64,000 nt of DNA from CAYQPF01 sp964419225 (GTDB taxonomy: Bacteria; Cloacimonadota; Cloacimonadia; Cloacimonadales; CAYQPF01), in NCBI GenBank assembly GCA_964419225.1, contig CAYQPF010000007.1, positions 11,099-75,098 on the forward strand, in the 5' to 3' direction. A program made the position numbers and the translations under genes. The notes under the pieces were generated by a model. The model worked only from the letters and a program-made list of their open reading frames with translations, made no database searches and had not been told where the DNA came from. The stretch's first letter is position 1. Each line of letters opens with the position of its first letter. Below are positions 25,625 through 38,600 of the stretch, one piece after another.

Positions 25625-26535
25625 TATTTCAAATCCAGATAGAAGTAAATCTCAGCTTCCATAGGTACCATTTTTATATAATCCATACTTAGAAATTCGT
25701 TCATAACGATCTTCTCAAACTTCTGGTCATCCTCACTCAATCCTAATTTGAATTTTGTATGTTCCAAAGCAGAGATTGCCTGCTCAGCTGTCAGATTATA
25801 GTTTTTCTGCACGGCAAACTGAGCTTCGAGAGGATTTTTTTCTAAGAAGGTCAGAGTTTTGTTTAAAGCACGATAAACTTCTTTGATTTGCTTTTCTTTG
25901 GTATTCAGAGCATTTCCTGTAACAACCAGGTCACAGCAGGCATGCTCCGGGAATTGGTTAGAGAACCAATGCAGGACTTTAAATTCCGGTTCCAACTTCT
26001 CAATCAATGGTACATAGCAAACAATCGCTTTCACTTCTTTTTGTTTGAGAGCCTGGATCATTTCCATAGGAGTTCTGAAATATACCGGATTATATGAGAT
26101 TCCGTAAGACTGGGCGGTCATTCTCATAAAGACATCAACAGTAGAGGCTCTGAGAAGTCCGATGGGCTGATCATTAAGTTCCTGAATATTTTTAACTTCG
26201 GAGGAAGTGACAATTCCGTCTGTTTCTCTCTCGAAGCAGGAAAGGATTTTAACATCATAACCCTTACCTTTAGCGGTCCAGGCAAAGGTAAAAGGCATAA
26301 TACAGAGATCAATTTTCTTAGCAATGAGAGCTTCCTGCACTTCCCAGCCTGAAGTAAACTTGATAACTTTGACTTTTGTGGAATCTAGAAAGTGATTTTC
26401 CAGGGCATATTGCAGAGGAAAATGATCGATCGAAGGTTTAATAATCCCGATGATCAAAGGTTGTTTTGTTTTTTGACAGGATACACAAAAGATGCTCAAA
26501 AGTAATAGTAAAACTGATAATAATCTAATTTTCAT
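25624..26535 (-). CDS. ABC transporter substrate-binding lipoprotein (NMT1/SsuA-like)
   Basis: 303 residues from the ATG at 26535, chosen because AAGGAG precedes it at seven bases. An earlier in-frame ATG at 26562 lies in the terminator of the giant gene. The signal MKIRLLSVLLLLLSIFCVSC ends in a probable lipidation Cys, although the -3 residue is Cys rather than Leu. The mature start QPLIIGIIKPSIDHFPLQYA, then AKKIDLCIMPFTFAW, PIGLLRASTVDVFMRM and the C-terminal AVQKNYNLTAEQA fit periplasmic-binding type 2 proteins of the NitT/TauT family. Coupled to the permease gene. Confidence 0.85.
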   Translation of the reverse strand: MKIRLLSVLLLLLSIFCVSCQKTKQPLIIGIIKPSIDHFPLQYALENHFLDSTKVKVIKFTSGWEVQEALIAKKIDLCIMPFTFAWTAKGKGYDVKILSCFERETDGIVTSSEVKNIQELNDQPIGLLRASTVDVFMRMTAQSYGISYNPVYFRTPMEMIQALKQKEVKAIVCYVPLIEKLEPEFKVLHWFSNQFPEHACCDLVVTGNALNTKEKQIKEVYRALNKTLTFLEKNPLEAQFAVQKNYNLTAEQAISALEHTKFKLGLSEDDQKFEKIVMNEFLSMDYIKMVPMEAEIYFYLDLK

Positions 26536-26561
26536 AATAAACTCCTTCCCGGGGTTGATCA

Positions 26562-26600
26562 TAAAAAAATAGCCACCCCGAACATTTAGTCAGGGTGGCT
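26562..26600 (-). terminator. Rho-independent terminator of the giant surface-protein gene
   Basis: Minus strand stem AGCCACCC/GGGTGGCT (26600-26593 with 26578-26571), followed by ATTTTTTT. It lies about 70 bases after the stop codon at 26670. Confidence 0.85.
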
Positions 26601-26669
26601 TCAAAATTTGAATCCTATTTCTTAACTATTGGAGGGATAATTTACATTATTCCTCCATTTGTCAAATAA

Positions 26670-29600
26670 TTACTTAAGCAACAGCATCTTATTTTTGCTG
26701 ACATATTTGTCGGTATTACCATTCACTTTCAGGATATACATATAAATACCTGAAGCTGCGTCTTTTCCTGTTTCATCTTTACCATTCCATTTGATACCAT
26801 GATATCCTGCTTTCTGATTTCCATTAACCAGATTCTTTACCTTTTGGCCTTTGATATTGTAAATCGTCAACTCCACTTTACTATCCTCTTTGATCCCATA
26901 TTTAATAATAGTTGTTGGATTAAAAGGATTGGGATAGTTTTGATAAAGGACATTTATTTCAGGGATAACGTAAGCAAGTGTCACATCACGTTGCAGAACA
27001 AAATGGAAGGTTTTATTGGTGTTTGTAACCAGGATTGTAGTATCCAAAGTATTATAGCCGTCTTTCTCCAATAAAACATGATAATAGTCCATAAAGACAT
27101 GGGTAAGATGGAAGATACCTGTATCATCAGAATTATTATCAAAGATCATATTATAGATGCCGTCATCACCCTGCATTTGCAGATGAACGGCATCAGGAGT
27201 AAGATTATCACTGAGAGTAACTGTTATATCCACAGGGACAAATCTGAACATTCTCAAAGTATCAGATAATACTTCGGGACTGAGACCTGCTGTATAGATA
27301 GCAATAACCTTGTATTTGTAAACACCGTCAGGTTCATTTTTAAGGGATTCGGAGAAATGTGTATTAGAACTGGTTCCGGCAAATACCCAAGCCTGATTAT
27401 CAACTTGGCGGTAAATATTATAATTAATCAAACCTCTTTCATGTTCAATCACTCTGCGAGCTCTGTTTCCTTTGATAAGCCCCTGAGGGGTATAATGCTG
27501 CCAGGTCAGATGAGCATTATATACTGCATCAAAAGTAAAACTGAGATTAACCGGACCATTCAGAGTAAAGAGTGTGAAAGGAACGTTTTTCAGAAGGCCA
27601 TTGCCAGCTTTATCTCCTGCTGTCAGGTTAACGTAATAAGTACCGTCATAGAAAGTTGCAGCCGGAATGGGAGCATCAAGAGTCCAGATTACATCAAAGT
27701 CGCTGGTATAAGACAACATACCCGGAATTACTTCATTGTATCTGTTCATCAAGGATACTTTAGTTATATTAGGAATATAATACAACCCTGCAGTTAAATC
27801 TGAATATCTTACTCTTACGCCGTAAATGTCTTCGGAGACTTCTGAACTGTCTGATATTGCGATCATTTTTTGATTGGCACCAATAACCCAGATCGAATCT
27901 GCTTTAGGTTTAACTGTATCATAGATCATTACCAGAGTTGTATCAAACTGTGCCTGGATAGTATTTGTAGCTCTGATTAATACTGAATAAATACCATCAT
28001 CTTCGCCATTTGTAGAGAGATCTCCATCCAAAGTAAAGTTGATAACAGCATTATTATCACTGCCTGTGATAGTTTGATCACCACCGTAAGGATGGGAAGA
28101 AACATCACCATTAGGGTGAACAAGTCTGATATAAGACATAGAAGGATTATTAACTAGCCCAAAGTAATCTTTGAAGGTAGCACTGAATGCTGCCGGAGAA
28201 AGAGAATTAGTATAAGCTGGTAAATAAGCAGGAGTATAGGAAATGAGATCCGGAATAATATTTGAAATTAATTGGAACTCATATACCGCATTGAGAACAT
28301 TACCTGCATAATCAATAGCTTTCATCTTAATTTTATACGTACCATCATTCTCTCCATCTGCCAGTACAGGATTAGTCAAAAGGCAGGCAACCCTGTTGCC
28401 ATGAGTGGTTTTTGTACTGCTGAGAATATTATTTCTGGGATCAAGTAATTGAACCACTGTTTGTGAAGAAATAAAATTCACACCTGTTGTCAGATCGGCA
28501 AAGTCAACTGATACAGAATCTATTCTGCTGGTAAAGATTTCTCTGTTATTCTGAATCAGTTTTTTGTTGAATTTTCTGATCAATTCTGCCTGTTTTTTCA
28601 TTAAAGCATTTCCCACAGTCGAAGCATTTATCATCAAATTGGAATAGGAAGGAATCAGTCTGTCATACTTGAAGTAACTTATCAGAGGAATTTGCTCATT
28701 TAAAGAAGTAAGCAGATTAACTGAAAGCATATATTCCCCGTCATCTGCACCTTCTGCATCAAGTGCCTGATTAAGTCTCAACTTGATCTGATATATAGAA
28801 TCAGCAACTGTAATTTCCTGAACAGCTCCATAACCGTTACTGTTTGAATTGGGATCTCCGATAATCGAGCCATCCGGATGAATTAGCCTGATATAACTTT
28901 CATCCTGATTAATACTGGAGTTACCAAAGAGTCTGATCTTGAAATACAGTTCTGTGAAAGATATATTCATGGCTGCATTATTAGGAGGATAAATCGCCAG
29001 AACATTACCGTTGAAAGCATTCATTCTAAAATTCAGTTCATGTGAAACCACATTTCCTACAGGATCAGTGGCTTTCAAGGTTACAGTATAATATTGGCCA
29101 ATAACATTCAGAGGAGTAGTCAACTGAATCTTCAGTTTCTGAGTGGTAGAGGAATATGTCATTGTCCCGGGTATTTCATTTCCGCCACTATCCATTAATC
29201 TAATGTAAGTACTATCTGCAGGGAATAACAAGCCGGAATTATCAGCAATATTGGCTTCAATATAAGTAACTGCATCATATATAATATCATTATCGTGGAG
29301 GATAGACGGATTATTATGGGCAAGTCCCAGGATCACATTGTTTACAACAGGTGCCTGATTATCAATCATGAACACTGCCTGAGAAGAATAGAAATAACCA
29401 CTGGTATTTGCCACACGGTAATTGATTGCATATGCACCATTGGTAGTAAGATCCTGAAGAATTGTTAATTTCACTGTCCAATTGCCATTGCCGTTATTAA
29501 CAATACTCATCACCCCGCTGGATCCATCTGTAATTACAGTATTTAAAGGTGTGATAACATTGATCCAGGTATTCAGTGCATTTGTATCCAGTTGATGTGA

Positions 29601-32600
29601 ATCATGAATCTGCAATACAATTTCATTGGGTGTAAGGTTTTGCAGAGTGGTTCCTGTCTGAGGAGTCAAACTGACTAATTGTGGAGCATTACTGTTGATC
29701 AGATTGAAGTTTAGTTTCCGGCCCAGAGAATTTCCTGATCTGTCAGTTACTCTGTATTGAACATAATAAGCACCATCATCTGTACCATCATTATGGAGAT
29801 ATTGGGTTAAAACATATTTTAAGGTATCACCGACTACTGCCTGACTTCCATCTAATAATACACCCTGATAGTTATAAATTCCAATTACGTTTGTAGAACT
29901 GGTTAAATCAACTCCTGAAAGCAAGTCTGAGATCCTGACAGAAGTAAAATTCAAGGAATCATTGATAACTGAATTGTTAACTAAAGGCAGGGAATAAGAA
30001 CCTGCAAAACCGACAAGCTGATTAGAACCAATAGGTCTTTGTGTATCATAAACAAAGCTGACAGTGTCCTGTGAGCTGATTCCAAGTCTGTCTGTAACAG
30101 TTGTAATGACCTGATATTTGTCATCATTCAAGCTGTCCGGACTCGAATTAGACAGTTTCCAATCCAATCTATAGAAATTAAGTCCTAAAGGTACTACATC
30201 CAATTGAGCGTTTTGATTGTTATAATAAGACAGACCGCCACCATTCAGCACGACACTTGTATTAGTCAAATCAAGTCCCAGAGCATTATTGTCTTGAACC
30301 GTTACACTAATCTTATCATCAGCTAACAGATTTAAGTATGCTCCTTCTGCAGGAATATGTGATACAATCTGAGGCTGTGATGTTTGAATTTTCATAAAGG
30401 GAATTTCATAGCTTAACCCATTCCCGGCATTATCAGCGGTCTGAAGCATGATTTTGTATGTAGCATTTGCAGTAAGAGTTTCATTCAGTACCCATTCCAC
30501 AGTTTCTCCGTTCCAGTTTCTGACACCATTGATTATTTCACCACTTTCTGAAGTCAAATAGAGTCGTGAAATGTTGGGTGCAAAATCGATTCCTGAGACA
30601 ATATCATTTGTATTTACATAACTATCTTTAAAAGTAACTTTTAGAGAACTAATATCATTATCGTAGAAATTACTAATTCTGTCCGTTACCCGAGTCTTAT
30701 TCTTTGCTCTGTATCGATCTGAAATTGCCAGAAGAGAATCAGTTCCGTTAAAGAGGATATTAGTATAATACGGATGAGTTGTATCATAAACAAAATGGAA
30801 ATTGTAAGGTATTACCAAACCAGTTGTAGTTCTGATCTGAGCATATACCTGATAATTACCATCATCTTCTCCATTTTGAGATAAAGGAATAATCAGATTT
30901 AATTTCAATTCATAGTTATTGATATTCTGAGTCAAGAACTGTGTCCCGCCATGTTCATGATAGATACTGTCCGTATCCGGATGAACCAGATAAATACGGG
31001 TAGTTAAAGGATCGATCGCATCAATACCATTATAACTGAAAGTAAGACTGACAGCTTCCACTGGAGTATTTATAAAAGAGGCATTTACAGGAGTCTGTGT
31101 AAGGAATTCTCCTGTAAAACTATTGGTGGAGAAATTGATAATTTCCTGCAGATTATTGCCAGCAAGATCTGTGGCATTAATCCGAACTGTGTAGTTCGCA
31201 TAATTAGCTAAAGAATCATTCAACCCCCAGGTCATCAAGTCCTGATTAGGATAGGTTATCTGCTGCCCTGGGATTAATGTATTGTTCTCACCATATACGC
31301 CTACAGTAGCAGTATCCCAGTTTATGCTGGATGTAAGTTCATTAAGTTTTACTTTTACCAATGTCACCGGCTGATATAGAATTGCATTATTCTGGATATT
31401 TTGCAGGCTGTTAGGCAGACCTGCGAGACAATAAGCAACATTCGGACTCTGACTGTCATAATTGAAGTTCGAATCTGTCAAAAGGGAATATCCACTCGAA
31501 TTTGAAATCTTAACCTGTACAAGATAATTTCCGTCTTCACTGCCGTCTGCAGGTAAAGGATGAGTAAGATGCAGTCTGATACGGTAAGTTTCATTACCCA
31601 AAGCAGTTATTGTCTGAGTGGCATTGTGACCCTGATAATATGATCCTGCTGTCGGACTGATCAGCTTCAAATAATTATTCTGATGATCATTGAGATTGAT
31701 AGTCCCATTAGGGTTGGTAAAAAACAGATCAATATTATCATCTGTCAGGGAACTGAGTATAGAATTGTTGGCTGGAACAATACTCTGAACAACAGGTGAA
31801 TTCTCATCGGTCAGGGTAAAATCCTTGATTGAATGCAGAATATTCCCGGCACTATCCACGATAGTATAATCGATGTAATATGCACCATAATTAGCAGGAG
31901 TATTCAGCAGAGCATTTGTTAATACCCATCTGATTTTATTGTTGGCTGGATCCAGTACTTTATTACCAGGAACAAGTGTTCCATTAGACTGATACAATTG
32001 AATTTTACTCAGAGGGGAAATCAAATCTACATGACTGAGGATATCATTGAAACTTCCTTCAACAGATTGTATTCCTGTGGTAAAGATACTGATAGTATCA
32101 ATCACAGTTGTTTGATTATTTGTATCCTGAATGAAAAGATGAGCTATTACCGGTTCAATTGTGTCATAAGAGAAATAAGTCGTATCGGAAACCTGCATGC
32201 CAAGTCTGTCTATAACTCTGGTTACAACAGTATAAGGACTGTTATTTAGAGTTTGATTAAAATAAAGGCTGACACTATATTGATTAGTCCCGACAGATGT
32301 AATCTGCAGGTCGGCATTATTATAATTTGAATAGTTATTTCCCCCGCCGGTAACCAACATATCAGTATTCAACTGATCCAAACCAAGTCCATTGAAATCA
32401 TTTACAATAACCGAAACTCTGTTCTGGAGCAGATTATTCACATATGAAGCATTGGCAGGAATATGGGAAACAATTTGAGGATACTGTGGATAGATTAACT
32501 GGAAGGTAATTGTCTTTTCCAGTAGATTTCCGGCATTATCTTTAGCCTGAACCTTGATTATATAAGATCCTGGCTGTGTGATCGGCTGATTAAGTACCCA

Positions 32601-35600
32601 GTCCACTTTGTCCGTACCATTCCAGACTCTGTAACCGTCAATCAGAGATCCGGCTGAGTTTTGAATGTAAAGTTTAGTAATATTGGGTGCAAAGTCAATC
32701 CCGGACACCACATCAGTTGTCGAGGTAAAACTGTCGCGGAAATTACAGCTGATTTTGGTGATTGGATCAGAGAAGTAATATTCATCCTCACGGGTTCTAG
32801 CTTTCATATTTTTAGTCTGCATCAATCTGCTGCCTACAACCAATAAGGAATCCAGATCATTAAACTTCAAATTGTCATAATAAGGTATTCTTGTATCATA
32901 AACAAAATGGAAGGTGTAAGGAATCACATTTCCGTTATCAGTAACTATGTTCAACTTAACGGTATAAAGTCCGTCATCATCTCCAAATGCCGATAATGCG
33001 GTATTCAACTGAAGGCCCATGTTATATTGATTGCCACTTGCTTCTATTCCGAAAATTGCTCCATGACCGCCATAAATGCTGTCTCCGTCCGGATGATACA
33101 TTTTCATCCAGGAAAGTGTATTACTAATGCTGCCACTGCCTGTATAGGTAAAGGCAACTCCTACCTGACTGATCGCATCCTTTACAAATGCTCCATTTAA
33201 AGGCTGAGTTGTAACTATCGATCCATTGAAACTGGCAGTTGTAAAATTGTAATCTGTCGCTAATGAATCTCCGGCCATATCTTTGATCTTAACCGTCAAT
33301 GTATAGGAGGAATTTATTATCAGAGAATTCTGTAAATTGAATGTTAACAATTGCTGACTTGGTGTTATAATCAATTCACCAGGGACAATCTGTTGGTTCA
33401 TATCTCTCAGGATTATTTCCGACTGGTTCCATTGAATCCCGGATGTTTGATCAGATACCACGACTTTGATCTTGTTGATCGTATTATAAACCACATCATT
33501 ATCCTGTAGTGAGATCATATTTGCTGTGGTTCCCACCTTAACAGTATTAATCAAGGGTAATTGAGTATCATAAACAAAGTCAGTGGTCGAAGATAAGGTA
33601 TAGGCACCGGAGTTAACGGTATTAAGTAAAACTGTATATGTTCCATCCTGAGTTCCATCCTGAATTAAAGGATAACTCAAAGTTAGTTTGAAACTGTAAT
33701 CATTATTCCCTAAATCTGTCAGTGTTAAGACAGCTCCCTGACCATTGGCATAAGTTACTCCCTGAGGTGAAATTAACTTCATCTGATTATCAAAAAGATT
33801 TGTGATATCTATTGTTCCACTTAAACTCTTGATCGTTGCAGTAACTTCAGCAGGATTAAGACTAGCAATAATTGCATGATTCACAGGTGCAATGGTGACA
33901 AGCTCTGGTGCATTGGCATTGGTAAAACTAAAATCTCTTCTGGAGATCAGTTCATTCCCCGCATTATCCATTGCCTGATAAGCTATATAATAATTTCCAT
34001 AATTGACAGGGATGTTATCAAGTAAAGCAGTTAAATACCAGCGGATTCTGTTGCCAATAATAACCTTCGCTCCCGGTATCAAGGTTCCGTCCGCTTTGAA
34101 AAGATTAACCTTGCTCAAAGTTGAGGTGAGATTAAGTCCCGCTAACTGGTCATGGAAACTAACTTCCACATAACGGATATTACCCGTTACCTGATCTGAT
34201 GCAAGGACTGTCGTTACAGTACCGTTATTAATAAATACGGTATCTGCTACCGGTGTGGTAGTATCATATATAAAACTGAAATTGTGTGCAGTTACCTGAT
34301 CCAAATTGTCTGTAATAACTCCGTTTAAAGCATATGTTCCATCATCCGCCCCGTTATTGTCCAATTGAGTATTAAGGGTTAGCCCAACCTGATAGTAATT
34401 GGTCTGAGCCAGTCCCTGGATAGAAATAGCCGCATTCGCATTGTTACTGTATGTATTATTCGGACCTGTTAAAAGCAGGTTTGTCAAAGTAGAATTCAAT
34501 CCCAGCCCGTTCACATCATTGACTGTCAAATAAACCTGATTGTTGCTCAGGCTGTTCAAATATGTCGAAGCTATTGGATAGGTGTTCACGATCTGAGGTG
34601 TGGACACAGTCACCTTCTCGAAAGTAAGATTTTCAGTATAAAGATTTCCTGCTTTGTCAGTTGCAGTGAAAACTATGTGATAGATTCCGTTAACGGTAAT
34701 AGGTTGACTTAACGTCCAGGTTATTGTCTCGCCATTATCATAGGTTCTGTTACCCTGAACTATTTCATTATTAGCATTTGTGATATAAAGTTTAGTGGCT
34801 AAAGGTGAGAAATCCACACCTGAAACGACTGTTGAGGGAGTTCTATACAGTTCTTTATAAGCAGTTTTGATACTGTTGATTTGTGTACCGGTAAAATAGT
34901 AATTAACTCCGGCAGTTCTTTTCGCAGCTTTGCGGATTTTATTCATTATTGCATTACTGCGATCATTAATATAATCAAGCTGATCATTATTATTCATGCG
35001 TAAAGTAGCATAATAAGGCTTCTGTGTGTCATAAACAAATTGATAGTTCACAGGAATATTCAAACCGCTGTTACTCTTCAACAATGCTTTTACAGTATAT
35101 TGACCATCATCATCTCCATTAGCCGAGAATGGTTGATTCAATTGCAGAGTCAAACTATATTGATTCCCTGTATTTGTGAGAGTTTGAATTGCCCCGTGAT
35201 TATGATAAACACTGTCTCCGTCCGGATGATAGAGTTTTACATAGGAAAGAGAAGAATTTATTCCTTCGGTACCCGAGTAGTTTAAAACAAGATTAATACT
35301 TCCGACCGGAGTATTAACATTAGCATTACTTCCCGGTAATAAGGTTGAAAATTCCCCGCTGAAACTGTTGATATTGAAAGCAATATTCCTGTTCAGAGTA
35401 TTTCCTGCTGTATCAACAGCGTTGATTGCCAGATAGTAAGTTCCTTCTGTATTCAAAGTATCATTAAGAGTATAGATCATTTTATTCTGATTGGCATATA
35501 TTGTAGTGACACCGGGTAGTAAGTTACTATTATGATAAATTCCTACAGTTGTTGTCGCCCAGTTCAAATTGGAAGTAGCGTCCATGAATTTGACAGAAGC

Positions 35601-38600
35601 ACCTGTTACACTGTTATAGAGAATATCACCATCATTAAATTCAAGTAAAAGGTCACCATAACTCAGATATTTTGCATCTATCTGAGGTGCTGTAGTGTCG
35701 AAAGAAAAACTATATTCATTATTAATAGAATATCCTGAAGAGTTTTCACTGCCAATCTGAAGAACATAGACACCATCCTCAGAACCATCAGCCGGGATGG
35801 CATAATCCAGTGTTAAGACAAAATCATAGATTCCGCTGCCTAAATCAGTAATGGTCTGCTGTGCTCCTTGTGTATGCTGATAAACTGTACCCAGAGGACT
35901 GGTAAGCTTCAGATAATTCTTCAGGAAATTACCAGGATTGATTGTCCCGCTTCCTGTAGGATTTTGTACCCGCACTCTGACCTCATTCCCAGTCAGTACT
36001 TTTATTGTTGTATTATTGCCAGGAACCATACTGACCACACTTGGTGCATACTGATTATTCAAAGTGAAATACTTTCTCCCATTAAAAATATTACCGGCAC
36101 TGTCAGCCGCACTGATCGTAATATAGTAGGAACCATAATTCTCAGCTGTATTAGTTAATAAAGTATTCAAAGTCCAGCGAATGTTGCTGTTTACGATACT
36201 CTTCAAGCCTCCGATCAAAGTACCGTCCATCTTATACAGTGCAGCTTTGGTTTTAACCGAATTGAAATTAATATGGCTGAGGGTATCAGTCATGGCAACT
36301 TCCACAAAACTGATATCTGTAGTTAAAGTACTGTCTGCCAATATCGAAATCAACTGACTGCCATTATTGATCCAAACATTATTAACACTCGGTGCAATTG
36401 AATCATACTTGAAAGTGATCTGAGAATTAACCGCTTGGGCAAGCTTATCCCTAAGATTAACAGTAACTGTATAAATCCCGTCATCACTTCCATCAACTGC
36501 CAGAGGATATAATAAATTCAAGGTAATATTATACATCCCAGGTAAAGGGATTTCTGTAAATGTAAGATATGCATTCATCCCGTTCTGATATGTTGTTCCG
36601 GCACCCTGAAGTACTACAGAAGATAGTTCTTCATCGAAGCCCAGTCCGTTTCTGTCTAATACTACAAGACCAATCTGGTTATTGGTTAGAACATTTATCT
36701 GAGATTGGTTGACCGGATACTGAGAAATAATTTCCGGAACCTGTATAGTTATCAAGTTGAAAGTCTTTTCTATAGCCTTAATATTCCCGGCCTGATCCTC
36801 TATCCTCAAAAGCATTCTATACAATCCGGAATTTTGTGGATTAGCTGCCAGAGGTGTATTCAAATTAAACCTGAGTGTATTCCCGATAACCGCTCTCTGA
36901 CCGGATATTATCTGATTAGAGGAATTATATAAGGTAAACGTAGTCACATTAGGAGCAAAATCAATGCCTGCTACAGGGTCAATTAAATCAAATTGCAAAG
37001 AATTTATTGTTTGGGAATAATAATACTGCTCGTTGATCAATTGCATTTGCTGTGTAGTATTTACTCTGAAATTGGCTGTATCAGGTGCCGTAGTATCATA
37101 CTTAAACAAGACGGAATCCGTTATTGTTTCATAGTATGTGTTGGTCGCAGTATATTTCAGCCAATAACTCCCATCATCAGTTCCGTTAGTACTTAAAGGA
37201 TTGTTAAGTGCCAGACCAATCTTATAAGTACTGTCCACCAAAGTGGTGTATTCCAAAGTTGCTCCTTGATTATGAGAAATTATCTCATTTCCCGGAGTTA
37301 TTAATTGAATATTGGAGTGTACAGGATTGAAAAGTATCCCTTTCAAATCAAAGATTACAACATAAACTTTATCAGTGGTAATTGAGCTTATAGAAGAATT
37401 TGAATCCGGATAAGATGTTACAAATGTTGGCTTAGGTGTCTGACCCGGCTTAGCATAAATAAAATAAACCGAGGTTGAATCTATGCTAACATTCCCCATA
37501 TAGTCTTCTGCAGTCAAAGTTAGCTTGAGATTCATAGAGGGAAGATTATTGGGTACAACCAAATCTGCCTGCCAAAAATTCTGTGCTGTGTTATAAGTCG
37601 CAGCAATTGGCGGAATCAATAACTTGGACCCGTTAAATATATTAAAGGACACATTCGCGACACCACTTCCATTAAAATCTGTGACTACAGCTTTTAGAGG
37701 AACATTAACAGTAGTGAATACCTCTCCACTTTGCGGTGAAACAATAGAAGCAACTTCCGGTGCCTGTGTGTCAACCATAATCTGTATTATATTTGAGGCT
37801 GTACCCAAATTACCGACATTATCTTTCAACTGAACATAGGTACTGTTTAGTCCGTCAAGTAAGGTTACAGGGAATTCAAAATACCCCGGATAAAGAGGTG
37901 TGTTTCCTGGTGCAAAAGTCGTAGTAACATTATTACATACCCTTTTCACGATTATATTACAATCTATTTCTGAAGTAATTCCTGAAATTGTAATATCTTT
38001 GACTCTTATCGAATCAGATACAACAGGATTCAGGGTCGGTGGTATTGGTACCTGATTATCCACCACCAAAGTTATATGTTTACTTACCATATCCTCCAGA
38101 ATAAACCTGTCCTGTGCCGTTATCTCAACAAAATAATCTGCCTGAGAACTCGCTGAAACAAAATTACCCGCAGTATCCTTGCCATCCCAGATAACATAAC
38201 CCCCGCCAGTTGTGTTGAGTTCGGCTGTCTGTAAAACTCTGACCACATTATTTAAGACATCTAATATTTTTATCGTGATGTAAGAAGGTTCAGTAACAGT
38301 ATATTGAATGATTGCCACATCAAACTGCCCGTCCTGGTTGGCTGGTGATATCGTATTGATCTGTGATTGGCCGGTTATCTGGATTGGATTATTGTTAACC
38401 AGTAATTCACCTGATTCAACTGACTCATGACCAACTCCATCTGTGACAATGACTCTATAAATGTACCTTCCATCTTCCATACCGACTCCCGGAAGAGCCT
38501 CTTCATAATTGGGTGAGCCTATTTTTACCTGTGTACTGCCATTTCCAAAATACATCGGGTACAAACTGTTCAGATCAAAAGCAGTCCCATCATTATTGTA

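Noticed and set aside
28230..36720. CRISPR or recent tandem DNA repeat as an explanation for the 2.12-kb period
   Set aside because: Units are diverged at the DNA level and encode Ig-like domains. There are no short identical repeats with spacers.
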